Shown piece by piece: positions 34,788 through 44,116 of a stretch of 64,000 nucleotides of DNA; positions within the stretch are counted from its first letter, which is position 1; every line of letters starts with the position of its first letter. Location of the stretch: positions 62,001-126,000 of the forward strand of contig NZ_AQXR01000009.1 of the NCBI RefSeq assembly GCF_000376885.1. The letters run 5' to 3'. The notes beneath the pieces are model-generated. The model was not told the DNA's origin. It saw only the letters and a program-made list of their open reading frames with translations, and did no database searches. The DNA comes from Alloscardovia criceti DSM 17774. GTDB taxonomy: Bacteria; Actinomycetota; Actinomycetes; Actinomycetales; Bifidobacteriaceae. A program made the position numbers and the translations under genes.

Positions 34788-36563
34788 TCACACGTCGTAT
34801 CGCCAATTCTTATCGGTCAAAATTCTCGCAAAAGCAAGGCCAATCGGAAGCCCCACGATAACGAGCATGGCGCGGAAAATCCAGTCCATAGCATTCACTG
34901 TTTGCAAATTGCCGAGTTCGTAAACGGCTCTATACATATAAAGTCCTGGCACCATAATCACGATCGATGGGACCGTCAAGCTGATGCGCGGGAAACCCCA
35001 CTTTGCAGGGAGATAACCGTGCCGGACGGAGATGCGCCAGGCAGATGCGAGAAGCCCCGCAATTAGTGCACCAAGGAATGCGGCGAGTTCCAAGGACATG
35101 GAGAAATAGTTGACCATGACGAGTCGGGTTGTGTCGGCGATGGCGCCGATTCCGCCGGCAACGAGGGCCATCTGCCAAGGTGAATTGAAGAGTACGGAGA
35201 ATCCCCACACGCCGCCGATTGCGGTGAGGAAGATGAAGGTGATGTCGAGCCACACGGGCAAGACTGGCGCTTCGAATCCGTTTGGGCTCAGGCCGACCAT
35301 GGTCGCAACTACCCACGCGGCGAGGGTGCCCACGCCAACGACACAGAGGAAGTACACGATGCGTTGGATGCCAGACGGAAGGTCGAGTTTGGCGAGATCG
35401 AGGCCGCCGGTAATCAATGGGAAGCCGGGAACGATGAACAAAATCGCGCCAATGTACGCCGTGTCATGGCCGAGCGCGTGCGGATCAACGTATCCGATCA
35501 TACGCAGCGTGGCGATAGTGACGAGGGCTGCGACGATGACGCCGATGGCCACTCCGAGGAATTGGTTGAGACGCTTGGCGTTCATGTGGCTTCGTACGAA
35601 TTGGCCGACTCCGGCCCCCACGAAAGCGCCAATCATGTCGTATGCGGCGCCACCCAGGAGGAAAACGAAGCAGGCGCAGGCAACGGCTGAGCCGAGGGCT
35701 TGCATCCACGGGCCGTAGAGACGGGGGCGTTTTTCGATGGCGTCGAGTTTTTCGTGGGCTTGGCGCACGGTGATGCGAGGGCGGGCGGCGGTGTTTTGGG
35801 TTGGGGTTTGGGTTTGCGTTTGGAGCGCAGGGTCGTTTTGCGCATTCCGTTCGAATCCGATTCGATCTTGCTCGGCGGATGAAACGGAAATTTTGAATTG
35901 TGAGGAAGAATCTACACTGTTTTTTGCAGATGAGCCCATTTTTGACAAAAATTGGGCTCTTTTTTGAGCTGAAACGGGCTCATGTGCAAAATTCTTGAGA
36001 GAACGTTCGTCAAAACCGAAATTTGCCGAGTCAGCGTCATCGTCGGATTCTTCGGCCGCATATTCAAATACCTCCGATGCAGCATCTGTATGGTACACAC
36101 CTTCGTGTCCCAAATTGACAGTAAGCCAATCTGCAAAATGTTCCATCTGCCAAATGCGCTCCGTATTCACGCCAACGGTAGGCAAATCCACCACTTCAGT
36201 TACGCGGTCGGTACCGTCCGAGCAGGAGGCCTCAATGCTGGTCAGATTGACGTCAGCCCTGACGTACACGCCCAGCGCGTATCCTAAGCGATTCATGATT
36301 TCCTTGACGCGGTAGCTTCCCGTGCCAGCGCTCAGATCGAGGTACCCCGTGCGAACGATGACGCTCGCTTTCGCAGCTAGGCAGGCATCCTCGATTGGAG
36401 TATCAAAATCGGCCACGATATCATCCATATCCAATGGAATTGAATGGCGATGCTGCATCGCGCCGTTTGCGGCTTTGCGTGATTTTGACGTCTTCGAGGT
36501 GCGATGTGGGGCTGGATTGGACGTTCGTGTAGATGCTGTCGTTGGTGCTGTACTCACAGGCAC
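34788..36563 (-). CDS. ThrE-family exporter (DUF1212 plus DUF3815) with an inverted repeat inside the gene
   Basis: Threonine/serine exporter family. The N-terminal DUF1212 region starts with VRTGYLDLSAGTGSYRVKEIMNRLGYALG (family: L..AGA...R.E..m...A..LG) and VNTERIWQMEHFADW. ITVRQAHEKLDAIEKRPRLYGPWMQALGSAVACACFVFLLGG then begins about ten membrane helices. Between these parts is an extra, polar stretch of over 100 residues; 35920-35991 within it is a complete inverted-repeat element translated in frame. ATG 36563 is a guess: the first in-frame ATG (36608) lies inside another repeat arm, and no start has a ribosome site. Confidence 0.82.
   Translation of the reverse strand: MPVSTAPTTASTRTSNPAPHRTSKTSKSRKAANGAMQHRHSIPLDMDDIVADFDTPIEDACLAAKASVIVRTGYLDLSAGTGSYRVKEIMNRLGYALGVYVRADVNLTSIEASCSDGTDRVTEVVDLPTVGVNTERIWQMEHFADWLTVNLGHEGVYHTDAASEVFEYAAEESDDDADSANFGFDERSLKNFAHEPVSAQKRAQFLSKMGSSAKNSVDSSSQFKISVSSAEQDRIGFERNAQNDPALQTQTQTPTQNTAARPRITVRQAHEKLDAIEKRPRLYGPWMQALGSAVACACFVFLLGGAAYDMIGAFVGAGVGQFVRSHMNAKRLNQFLGVAIGVIVAALVTIATLRMIGYVDPHALGHDTAYIGAILFIVPGFPLITGGLDLAKLDLPSGIQRIVYFLCVVGVGTLAAWVVATMVGLSPNGFEAPVLPVWLDITFIFLTAIGGVWGFSVLFNSPWQMALVAGGIGAIADTTRLVMVNYFSMSLELAAFLGALIAGLLASAWRISVRHGYLPAKWGFPRISLTVPSIVIMVPGLYMYRAVYELGNLQTVNAMDWIFRAMLVIVGLPIGLAFARILTDKNWRYDV
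35920..35991. repeat. Inverted-repeat element inside the thrE-type coding sequence
   Basis: A 72-bp element with arms TTTTTTGCAGATGAGCCCAT and GGGCTCATGTGCAAAA. On the - strand it encodes about 24 residues (NFAHEPVSAQKR...) of the thrE-type protein with no stop. On the + strand its first half forms a hairpin (GAGCCCA with TGGGCTC) followed by TTTTTT, antisense to the gene. Confidence 0.85.
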
Positions 36564-36598
36564 CATTGTTGACACTAGGCTTGACAGGGTCAGGCACG

Positions 36599-36901
36599 TT
36601 TTTTGCATTTCGTCCCATTTTGGGTGTCAATTTACTCCTCGTGTAGTCATGAAATGGTCGCTTATGCAAAAAACTTCAGCAAAGCAGCGAATAGTGGCTT
36701 CTAACAATTTTCAATTTTCTCGATTGGGGGCTTATTCACCGTCCGGCGTGGTTTCCTCGCTTGAGAATTGCGTAAGAGCAGAATAAGAATTACGTTTTTC
36801 TCCCTTCAGATCCTTCTTTCCTCCACTTTTTTGCACATCGTCCCATTGCGGAGGCCGGATTCGGGCATATGGCCGTAAAAAATGGTCCCATCTGCAAAAA
36901 A
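36599..36901. repeat. Two inverted-repeat elements in the thrE-ppc divergent gap
   Basis: Elements at 36599-36673 and 36827-36901, 228 bp apart. The first overlaps the possible upstream start of the thrE-type gene. The second is 346 bp before ppc. The inner arm halves are TTTCG-TCCCAT, CATCG-TCCCAT and GATGG-GACCAT types. Confidence 0.85.
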
Positions 36902-37247
36902 CGTAATTCGATTTCGTCACAAATCCGTTTTCACCACTACTGCCTGCCTTCTTCGTTCGCCTCGACCATCCTTCTCTGGCACACAAAGCCGCGCTCCTTC
37001 CCTATCTCGCAAAACCACCGGACAAACCCGCAGCACAACTCGCCACACAAGCCCCCTCCCCCGACACCATGTGAGACAACAAGTGAGATTCCTCACCTTT
37101 TGTGTCATGGCGGGGCGTACACTAAAAATCGTCAGGTTATCAATATCAACGTGGCTTTGGGTTCGCAACGTTTGACTTCACATAACTGGGGAGGAGCCCC
37201 AGATGGCCAAAAGACCGAACAACCACTGAGATGTTGGAGGAGGTCAA
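36902..37247 (+). promoter_or_regulatory. ppc upstream region
   Basis: 346 bp without a supported gene. It is CA-rich at first, then has an AT-balanced stretch (37100-37200) where the ppc promoter should lie, and ends with a strong ribosome site (GGAGGAGG) before ATG 37248. No operator palindrome is obvious. Confidence 0.4.
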
Positions 37248-39932
37248 ATGACTGAAAAAAATCTGCCAGAACGTCTCCAAGATAATTTGGAATTATGCTT
37301 GGAAATTTTGCGCAAGGTTCTCGGTGAATATGACATCGAACTCTTGGCTCAGTTCGATGAGTTGCGTGAAGACGTTATCGTGGCAAGTAATACAACAGAT
37401 GATGACGATGAAGCAGCCGTAAACGTGGCAGCCGAAGGTCTTGCAGCCGCTGCAAAGCTTTTGGATGAGTCTTCTCTCGAAGATGCAACCATGCTGTCGC
37501 GCGCTTTCACCGTTTATTTCCACCTTGCAAATCTATGCGAAGAAAACTACCGCGTTTCTGTGTTGAAGAATCGCGAATGGGGCGTTGATACACACGCTGC
37601 AACCGATCCCGTTAATGAACTTACCGTTGCTTATAAGCAGCTTATTGACGAGGTGGGCCTTGCAGGAGCGAATGAACTTCTCGAAAAGTTGGAGTTCCAC
37701 CCAGTATTCACCGCTCACCCAACTGAGGCTCGCCGCAAGGCAGTCGAGGGCAAGATTCGCCGCATTGCCAAGTTCTTGCAGGATCGTGAGAACACCGGCG
37801 GATCTGCACGCGCGGAAATGGACCGTCGTCTGCATTCTGAGATTGATTCTCTGTTCCGTACATCGCCTATCGGTTTGAAGAAGCCAACTCCAGTGGAAGA
37901 GGCGGATACCGTTATCGATGTATTTGATAACACTTTGTTTAATGTAATTCCTAATGTTTATCGTCGTTTTGATGATTGGATTTTAGGCGCAAAAGCTGGC
38001 ACCGTGCCACCTGTCTGCCCTGCATTCTTCCATCCGGGAAGCTGGGTTGGTTCCGATCGCGATGGTAATCCGAATGTTACGGCGAAGGTTTCACGCCAAG
38101 TTGCTCGTAAGTATTACGATCACATGGTTTCCAAGTTGGAAGAGGCAACGCGCAAGACTGCTACACGCCTTACCGTGGAAAGTGGCACCACACCTCCAAG
38201 TGATGAGATGAAGGCACTGTGGAGTCGCCAAAAAGAAATGAGCGAACGTCTCACAAGCCGAGCAGAACTCATCTCAACCAGCGAACCACACCGCGCCGCA
38301 ATGATTGTGATGGCCGATCGCTTGGCCGCAACCGTTGAGCGTGACGCTGATTTGATGTACCGCAGTGCCGAAGATTTTATCGCCGATTTGCGCGTCGTGC
38401 AGCGTTCTTTGGCAGCTGCTGGCGCTGTGCGCATTGCGTATGGTGATATTCAGGCGTTGATTTGGCGCGTGGAAACCTTCGGATTCCACATGGTGGAGAT
38501 GGAATTCCGCCAGCACTCCCTCGTTCATGCTCGCGCTTTGGAAGATATTCGCGAACACGGATTGCATGGCGAGCGCGGCCCACTCCAGCCAATGACTATC
38601 GAGGTTTTGGATACATTCCGAGCCATCGGATGGATTCAGCGTCGTCACGGACGCAAGGCTGCCGGTCGTTATCTCATTTCGTTCTCGAAGTCCGCGCAGC
38701 ACGTTCGCGATGTGTATGAGCTGAATCGATTGGCGTTTGCAAACCCAGCCGATGCCCCAGTTTTGGACGTAATTCCACTATTTGAGCAGCTCGAGGATTT
38801 GGAAAACTCCGTTTCCGTGCTCGATGACATTATCAAGATTCCAGAAGTCCAGCAGCGTTTGAAGGAAACTGGCCGTCGCATGGAAGTCATGCTCGGTTAC
38901 TCGGATTCCTCCAAGGATGCGGGTCCAACGTCAGCAACCCTTGCCTTGCACCGCGCTCAGGAAAATATCGCGCGCTGGGCAAAGGAAAACGACATCGATC
39001 TCACCCTCTTCCATGGTCGTGGTGGAGCTGTGGGTCGCGGTGGCGGTCCTGCAAACCGTGCAGTGCTCGCCCAGCCGGTTGGTTCCGTAAATTGCCGATT
39101 CAAGTTGACCGAGCAAGGTGAAGTCATCTTCGCGCGCTATGGCAACCAGGTTTTGGCAACTCGCCACGTTGAGTCTGTGGCTGCGGCAACTTTGCTCCAG
39201 TCCGCCCCATCTGTGGAAAAGACCAACACTGAGATGACCAAGAAGTTTGACCCAATGGCTCAGACTTTGGATGAGGCCTCTCACAAGCGATTCTTGGATT
39301 TGCTGGGAAGCGACGATTTCGCGCCTTGGTTCTCCATCGTGACGCCTCTGACGGAGGTCGGCTTGTTGCCAATTGGCTCTCGCCCAGCAAAGCGTGGTTT
39401 GGGTGCAAAGTCCCTCGATGATTTGCGTACAATTCCTTGGGTGTTCTCTTGGTCTCAGGCGCGCATCAATCTCGCCGCTTGGTACGGATTGGGAACGGCT
39501 TGTGAGGAATTCGGCGATTTGGACACCTTGCGCGAAGCGTACAAGACATGGCCATTGTTTAACACCTTCATCGACAATATTGAAATGTCGATTGCTAAAA
39601 CCGATGATCGCATTGCGCGCATGTATTTGAGCATGGGCGACCGCGAGGATTTGAGCAACAAGGTACTCGACGAGATGGCGTTGACGCGCAAGTGGGTGCT
39701 TGCAATCAAGGGCGTGGAATGGCCTCTGCAGCATTCGCACACTCTGGGTATGGTGGTGAAGGTGCGTTCTCCTTATGTGGATGCTTTGTCCATCGCACAG
39801 GTGCGCGCACTAAAGACCTTGCGCCGTCGCGTGGATAAGGAAGAACTCAGCGAGTCTCAAATCGGAGACTACATCTACCTCATTTTGTGCACCGTGAGCG
39901 GAGTTTCCGCCGGCCTGCAAAATACGGGCTGA
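37248..39932 (+). CDS. ppc: Phosphoenolpyruvate carboxylase
   Basis: Carboxylates PEP with bicarbonate to oxaloacetate; in bifidobacteria, which lack a full TCA cycle, this anaplerotic step supplies aspartate-family precursors. Motifs are intact: FTAHPTEARRKAV with catalytic H157, GYSDSSKDAG from G550, FHGRGGAVGRGGGP from F588, and EQGEVIFARYG. The C-terminal end SGVSAGLQNTG is the conserved terminus that closes the active site. 894 aa is normal for actinobacterial enzymes. The carbonic anhydrase gene 1.2 kb downstream could supply bicarbonate. Confidence 0.97.
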   Translation: MTEKNLPERLQDNLELCLEILRKVLGEYDIELLAQFDELREDVIVASNTTDDDDEAAVNVAAEGLAAAAKLLDESSLEDATMLSRAFTVYFHLANLCEENYRVSVLKNREWGVDTHAATDPVNELTVAYKQLIDEVGLAGANELLEKLEFHPVFTAHPTEARRKAVEGKIRRIAKFLQDRENTGGSARAEMDRRLHSEIDSLFRTSPIGLKKPTPVEEADTVIDVFDNTLFNVIPNVYRRFDDWILGAKAGTVPPVCPAFFHPGSWVGSDRDGNPNVTAKVSRQVARKYYDHMVSKLEEATRKTATRLTVESGTTPPSDEMKALWSRQKEMSERLTSRAELISTSEPHRAAMIVMADRLAATVERDADLMYRSAEDFIADLRVVQRSLAAAGAVRIAYGDIQALIWRVETFGFHMVEMEFRQHSLVHARALEDIREHGLHGERGPLQPMTIEVLDTFRAIGWIQRRHGRKAAGRYLISFSKSAQHVRDVYELNRLAFANPADAPVLDVIPLFEQLEDLENSVSVLDDIIKIPEVQQRLKETGRRMEVMLGYSDSSKDAGPTSATLALHRAQENIARWAKENDIDLTLFHGRGGAVGRGGGPANRAVLAQPVGSVNCRFKLTEQGEVIFARYGNQVLATRHVESVAAATLLQSAPSVEKTNTEMTKKFDPMAQTLDEASHKRFLDLLGSDDFAPWFSIVTPLTEVGLLPIGSRPAKRGLGAKSLDDLRTIPWVFSWSQARINLAAWYGLGTACEEFGDLDTLREAYKTWPLFNTFIDNIEMSIAKTDDRIARMYLSMGDREDLSNKVLDEMALTRKWVLAIKGVEWPLQHSHTLGMVVKVRSPYVDALSIAQVRALKTLRRRVDKEELSESQIGDYIYLILCTVSGVSAGLQNTG

Positions 39933-39955
39933 TCCTTATTTAGTCGGTCGTAATT

Positions 39956-39997
39956 GTTGGGATCTCTTGCTTTTTGCAGGAGGTCCCAACTTTTTTT
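39956..39997 (+). terminator. ppc terminator that contains a repeat arm
   Basis: Stem 39956-39966 pairs with 39980-39990 (one G-U pair), followed by T7. The loop and 3' side of the stem are a repeat-family arm (TTTTTGCAGGAGGTCCCAAC, 39971-39990), so an arm has been taken into the terminator. Confidence 0.82.
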
Positions 39998-40148
39998 GCG
40001 CACTGTGCGCCTGTGCCGCGTGCTTTTTGCTTATGGCTCGGGCAAGTTCGCGTGGGCTGGATTGCGGAAAGTATGGAAAGCACGGATGGGGATGTCGGTT
40101 TTTTGACGAATTTCTTTTTTTGATTGTTAGGAAATTGATTTGCTCCGG

Positions 40149-40847
40149 TTTTTTGCAGATTGGACCACTGCTGATTTGAAACGAAGAAAGATCACAAAAG
40201 GAGCAACCTGTAAGCCCAATATTTCCAACGTTTAAGCTCGGTTCCCGCTGAGTGCCCTGCCTGGGCTGAGACCCACGTGGGCTAATATGCAAAAAACGCT
40301 GCTTATCTGGGTTATCTTCGAAGTTTCCCTCCCTTTTTTGCAGAATGAACCATTCCATCAGCAGCACGATGACGAACTTCTAAAACGCCTCCTCAAAATC
40401 CTTGCAATTCCAAGGATTTATTACGGCTGTATCGGAACGTGTTGTCTACGCTCTAGAAAAATGGGCCGATATGCAAAAAATAGTTCCAAAACAAAAAGTC
40501 TGCGAAGATTACTCAGTTTTTTGCACATGTGACCATTTCAGTTTTCCGGTCACCGCTCAGCCATAAGCAGCACCCGTTTTGCCCAACAATTTCAATGCTT
40601 CAGCAAGTTCGTATCGATTGTCGTCAAAAGTTACCCATTACCAATGGTCCGTTTTGCAAAAAAATCGCTTTAACTGGAGCAGTTTCGATTTTTCCTCCCT
40701 TTTTTGCAGAGCGGTCCATCACAATAACGCACGATGAAGAGCCAATAAAAACACGACTGGTGAAACCTTGCAATTCCAAGGCTTTACGAATGCCACTCAG
40801 AAGTATCTTTTTCTACGATTGAGAGAAATGGTACGTTCTGCAAAAAA
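40149..40847. repeat. Four tandem 148-bp inverted-repeat elements with 183-bp period
   Basis: Elements at 40149-40296, 40334-40480, 40517-40664 and 40700-40847. Lengths are 148, 147, 148 and 148 bp and starts are 185, 183 and 183 bp apart. All four share a diverged core (CAAT..TTCCAA.G.TTTA); elements two and four share CCTTGCAATTCCAAGG. The spacers before elements two and four are alike (TCGA..TTT.CCTCCC), so a 366-bp pair was probably duplicated. No gene fits in 39998-41095. A C9 tract lies at 41039-41047. Confidence 0.85.
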
Positions 40848-41082
40848 CTGCTACGAATCCCACTTGCTCCCCACTCAAAACGAATAGACCACTTATGCAC
40901 CGTCGAAAACAGCACCAAGCCCATCACTCCACCACCACCATCTCCACCACTGCCAGTTGAGTCCAGCGCCCATCACCGTCAGCTCAGCTAAATCCACTTC
41001 CACGCGCCCACAGCCCCTCACCCCACCAAACCAACGCACCCCCCCCCACCCAACCACCAAAAAAATCATCGTATTCCCTTAG

Positions 41083-41088
41083 TAAAAT
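41083..41088 (+). promoter_or_regulatory. -10 hexamer of the carbonic anhydrase gene
   Basis: TAAAAT exactly 7 nt before ATG 41096 with no ribosome site, as expected for a leaderless transcript. Confidence 0.5.
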
Positions 41089-41095
41089 GGGGTGC

Positions 41096-41698
41096 ATGAC
41101 CAATCTAGCTGATGAAAACCAAGCAAATTCCGTTTGGACTCGCCTTCTCGAAGGAAATAAGCGCTTCGCCCGCGGCGAGGCCATCAACCCTTGGCAGGAC
41201 GAAGAAACCCGCAAAAGCCTGTGCTCCGGGCAAAACCCTTCCGCTGCAGTTCTCGCTTGTGCGGACTCGCGAGTGTCCCCGGAGATTATTTTTGATGCCG
41301 GTTTGGGTGATATCTTTACCGTCCGCTCAGTCGGTGGCGTTCTCGACCAATCGGTTATTAATTCGCTTGAATTCGCAGTAGATATCCTGCACGTGTCCAT
41401 TATCGTGGTTATGAGCCATGAACATTGCGGTCTGCTCGAAGCTGCCATGACCTCCGCCAAAACAGGCATCGTTCCAGAGTCCTTGCAATACGCCATCGAG
41501 CAGTCTGCCGGCACCATCGAAGCAAGCGACGATGCCGAATCCCAGGCGGATGTTGAGCGCATTCACGTGTCCATGTTGATTATGCAGTTAGTCGAGCGCA
41601 GCCCCATCATCGCCCGCGCTTTAGCCACAGAAGAATTGAAAATTGTGGGTTCTCGCTACACCATGTCGAATGGCTTGGTCGAGGTTTTGAGCTTCTAG
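41096..41698 (+). CDS. Beta-class carbonic anhydrase
   Basis: Interconverts CO2 and bicarbonate. Zinc ligands are C55 (CADSR, with D57 and R59 as the catalytic dyad), H108 and C111 (SHEHCG). 200 aa, cytoplasmic. The ATG at 41096 is preferred over 41087 because TAAAAT lies 7 nt upstream. Bicarbonate is the co-substrate of PEP carboxylase, encoded just upstream, and bifidobacteria need CO2. The CNNM gene follows by 13 nt, likely the same mRNA. Confidence 0.93.
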   Translation: MTNLADENQANSVWTRLLEGNKRFARGEAINPWQDEETRKSLCSGQNPSAAVLACADSRVSPEIIFDAGLGDIFTVRSVGGVLDQSVINSLEFAVDILHVSIIVVMSHEHCGLLEAAMTSAKTGIVPESLQYAIEQSAGTIEASDDAESQADVERIHVSMLIMQLVERSPIIARALATEELKIVGSRYTMSNGLVEVLSF

Positions 41699-41711
41699 GG
41701 ATAGGATTTTT

Positions 41712-43070
41712 ATGCCGATATGGCTTAACATTTTCTTCATTTTCGTATTCATGCTCGTCGGAAGCGTCTTTTCCGGCACAGAAATGGCGCTTGTTTCCCT
41801 TCGATCAAGCCAAATTGAGCGCATGGAGCAGGAAGATGAGCGCGGGGCCCATGTCGCACGCGTTGCCCGCGATCCTAACCGTTTCTTATCGGCATTACAG
41901 ATTGGCGTCACTCTTGCAGGCTTCCTTTCGGCATCCTTCGGTGCCAGCTCGATGTCACCGCATATTGTACCCATTCTCATCACGTGGGGTTTGAGCGAAG
42001 GTCTTGCCAGCGGCCTGACCATGGTTGTGCTTACCCTGCTTATTTCCTACTTTTCCATCGTAATTTCGGAACTCGTTCCTAAGCGCATCGCCTTGCAGCA
42101 GGGCGAAAAAATTGCCCGTGCCATGGTGCCTATTATCGATATTTTTGCAACATTGACCTCTCCTATTATTTGGTTAATTGGCAAAAATACGAATCTTCTG
42201 GTGCGATTGCTGGGTTTCGATCCGAATGAGGTGGAAAGCGAAGTCAGCAACGATGAATTGCGTGTGTTGGTATCGTCGAACACGCGTTTGAGCACGGATG
42301 AGCGTGAAATTCTTGCCGATGTGTTTGGTGCCGAGCAGACTATTGTGGCTGAGGTCATGCGCCCACGTGCCGATGTCGTCTTCCTTGACGGCACAATGAG
42401 CATCCCTGCAGCCGCTGCTTTTGTGCGCGATCAGCCGTATTCTCGCTACCCCGTGATGGGCGAGAGTTTTGACGATATTTTGGGCTTCGTGCATGTGCGC
42501 GATTTGTTGGATATTCGCGATCCGAACGCCACGACCGTTTCCGATGTAACCCGCGATATTATTCAGCTTCCGGGCACTTCGCGTATTTTGCCTAGCATGA
42601 GTTTGCTGCGTCAAAAAGGCATCCATTTGGCTGTGGTTATCGATGAATATGGCGGTACGGACGGCATTGTTACACTCGAAGACATTACGGAAGAGCTCGT
42701 GGGCGACATCCATGATGAGTATGATCTGCCAGAAAACAACGATTCCACCACACCAAATGCCTTTATTAACGGTGTACTCACGGTCGATGGCGGCATGACA
42801 TTGGAAGACTTCCAGGAAGTCTCAGGAATCCGTCTGAATGATGGACCTTACGAAACGGTGGCAGGCTATATGATTGCTCGCACGGGTGAGCTGGGCTATG
42901 AAGGCCAGGTGCTGTCCGATGATGGCTACGATATGGAGGTGACGGAGGTCGAAGGCCGCCGCATTCAAACCATTCAGATTCGCAGGCACGAAGACAACAC
43001 CGAGGGCAACACAGAAAATTTGGAGGATTCCGACAATAACGCTACAGGAATGCAGGGCAGCGCCGCATAA
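41712..43070 (+). CDS. CNNM/CBS/CorC_HlyC membrane protein
   Basis: Hemolysin-C/CorC-like protein of 452 aa, probably an Mg2+ (or other divalent cation) exporter. N-terminal CNNM domain (about residues 1-190) with four hydrophobic stretches and the [11 protein letters not shown] and [11 protein letters not shown] motifs. Two CBS domains (about 210-330) with [21 protein letters not shown] and [18 protein letters not shown]. The C-terminal CorC_HlyC domain (about 350-430) is followed by a polar tail. AGGA lies before the ATG. Confidence 0.9.
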   Translation: MPIWLNIFFIFVFMLVGSVFSGTEMALVSLRSSQIERMEQEDERGAHVARVARDPNRFLSALQIGVTLAGFLSASFGASSMSPHIVPILITWGLSEGLASGLTMVVLTLLISYFSIVISELVPKRIALQQGEKIARAMVPIIDIFATLTSPIIWLIGKNTNLLVRLLGFDPNEVESEVSNDELRVLVSSNTRLSTDEREILADVFGAEQTIVAEVMRPRADVVFLDGTMSIPAAAAFVRDQPYSRYPVMGESFDDILGFVHVRDLLDIRDPNATTVSDVTRDIIQLPGTSRILPSMSLLRQKGIHLAVVIDEYGGTDGIVTLEDITEELVGDIHDEYDLPENNDSTTPNAFINGVLTVDGGMTLEDFQEVSGIRLNDGPYETVAGYMIARTGELGYEGQVLSDDGYDMEVTEVEGRRIQTIQIRRHEDNTEGNTENLEDSDNNATGMQGSAA

Positions 43071-43252
43071 CCAGGAATACTCACCCATAACCACCCCTCC
43101 AGTGTCACCTCACACACCATGTGTGAACTTGCCGACATCTAAATTCTCTCCATGCGAAGTTCGCACATGACCAGTCAGAAACAGGTAAGCTGGAAGGTGC
43201 AGGGTTCAATAGAAACTACAGACACTATAGAATTCCGGAAAGAAGGCACATT

Positions 43253-43732
43253 ATGTCATTGAATTACACTATTGCAACGCTGAGCGAAGAGGCTAGCGAA
43301 AAGATTATCTCCATTCTCCAGAGCCGCCTGAGTCAGGAGCAGGAAGCAGCCCTGATTTTGAAGCATGCTCACTGGAATGTCAGCGGACCAAACTTCATTG
43401 CGGTACACGAAATGATCGATCCACAGGTCGACGTCGTGCTCAACCAGGCTGACGAATCCGCAGAGCGCATTTCCCAGCTTGGAGGCTCCCCTGATGGCCG
43501 CCCAGATGCTATCGTGCGCAACCGCGACTGGTCTGATTTCAACACCTCCGGCACCCAGTCCACCGAGGCATATATCAAGGCACTCATCGATTACTACGAT
43601 GAATTCATCGCCAATGATCGCAATGCCATCGCAGAATTGGATGAGCTGGATGTTATCAGCTCGAATATTATCCAGGATCACGTTCAGGATCTGGAAAAGT
43701 TCCAGTGGTTCCTGCGTGCGCATCTTGCATAA
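43253..43732 (+). CDS. dps: Dps-family ferritin-like DNA-protection protein
   Basis: Oxidises Fe2+ using H2O2 and stores iron in a 12-mer shell. The intersubunit ferroxidase residues are all present with Escherichia coli spacing: H40 (HWNV), H52, D56, D67 and E71. 159 aa; no long basic tail for DNA binding. GAAGG precedes the ATG. Use of H2O2 fits the presence of a pyruvate oxidase in the same region. Monocistronic with its own terminator. Confidence 0.95.
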   Translation: MSLNYTIATLSEEASEKIISILQSRLSQEQEAALILKHAHWNVSGPNFIAVHEMIDPQVDVVLNQADESAERISQLGGSPDGRPDAIVRNRDWSDFNTSGTQSTEAYIKALIDYYDEFIANDRNAIAELDELDVISSNIIQDHVQDLEKFQWFLRAHLA

Positions 43733-43778
43733 TTCACGACATTTGCTCATCGTGCACAACTAGTACGATCCAGCACAT

Positions 43779-43813
43779 AACGGCTCTTCCCAATCAGGAA
43801 GAGCCGTTTTTTT
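43779..43813 (+). terminator. dps terminator
   Basis: A perfect 12-bp stem (43779-43790 with 43797-43808), 6-nt loop and a run of seven T. Confidence 0.9.
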
Positions 43814-44116
43814 ATGTCCTTTGCAAATCTTCCCACAAGCCCAGCCCTCTCCCCCATGGAACGTACACAGCGCCAACGAAAATCTGCCGGACTGTCTCTC
43901 GACGCAATCCATCCAACTCCCCAGCTCCTCAGCCCCCAGCCTACACACACTCACACACCGCACCCTCGGCCACGAATAATTCGGATATTTTTCTCGAAAT
44001 CTCTTCTCTTCGCCTTACCTCGATGTAGGATAATTCGAGCATCTATTGCCTTGATTGCGGACACATGTCGGCCCTTTCAAGGCGCGACATCATGGGAAAT
44101 GGGAAGAGGTATACGC
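43814..44116. promoter_or_regulatory. Upstream region of the LysP-like permease gene
   Basis: 303 bp with an open but implausible reading frame (Pro/His-rich, unlike any domain). It includes a CA-rich stretch (43940-43970). A promoter probably lies in 43980-44090; I see no lysine-riboswitch-like or T-box-like fold by eye. Confidence 0.35.

Noticed and set aside
40149-40847. Regularly spaced repeats looking like a CRISPR array
   Set aside because: Repeats face each other in pairs, vary in sequence, intervals share ancestry, and no cas genes are present.
43814-44116. Longer permease with a 101-residue N-terminal extension
   Set aside because: The extension is Pro/His-rich, starts right at the dps terminator and matches no permease; ATG 44117 has a ribosome site.
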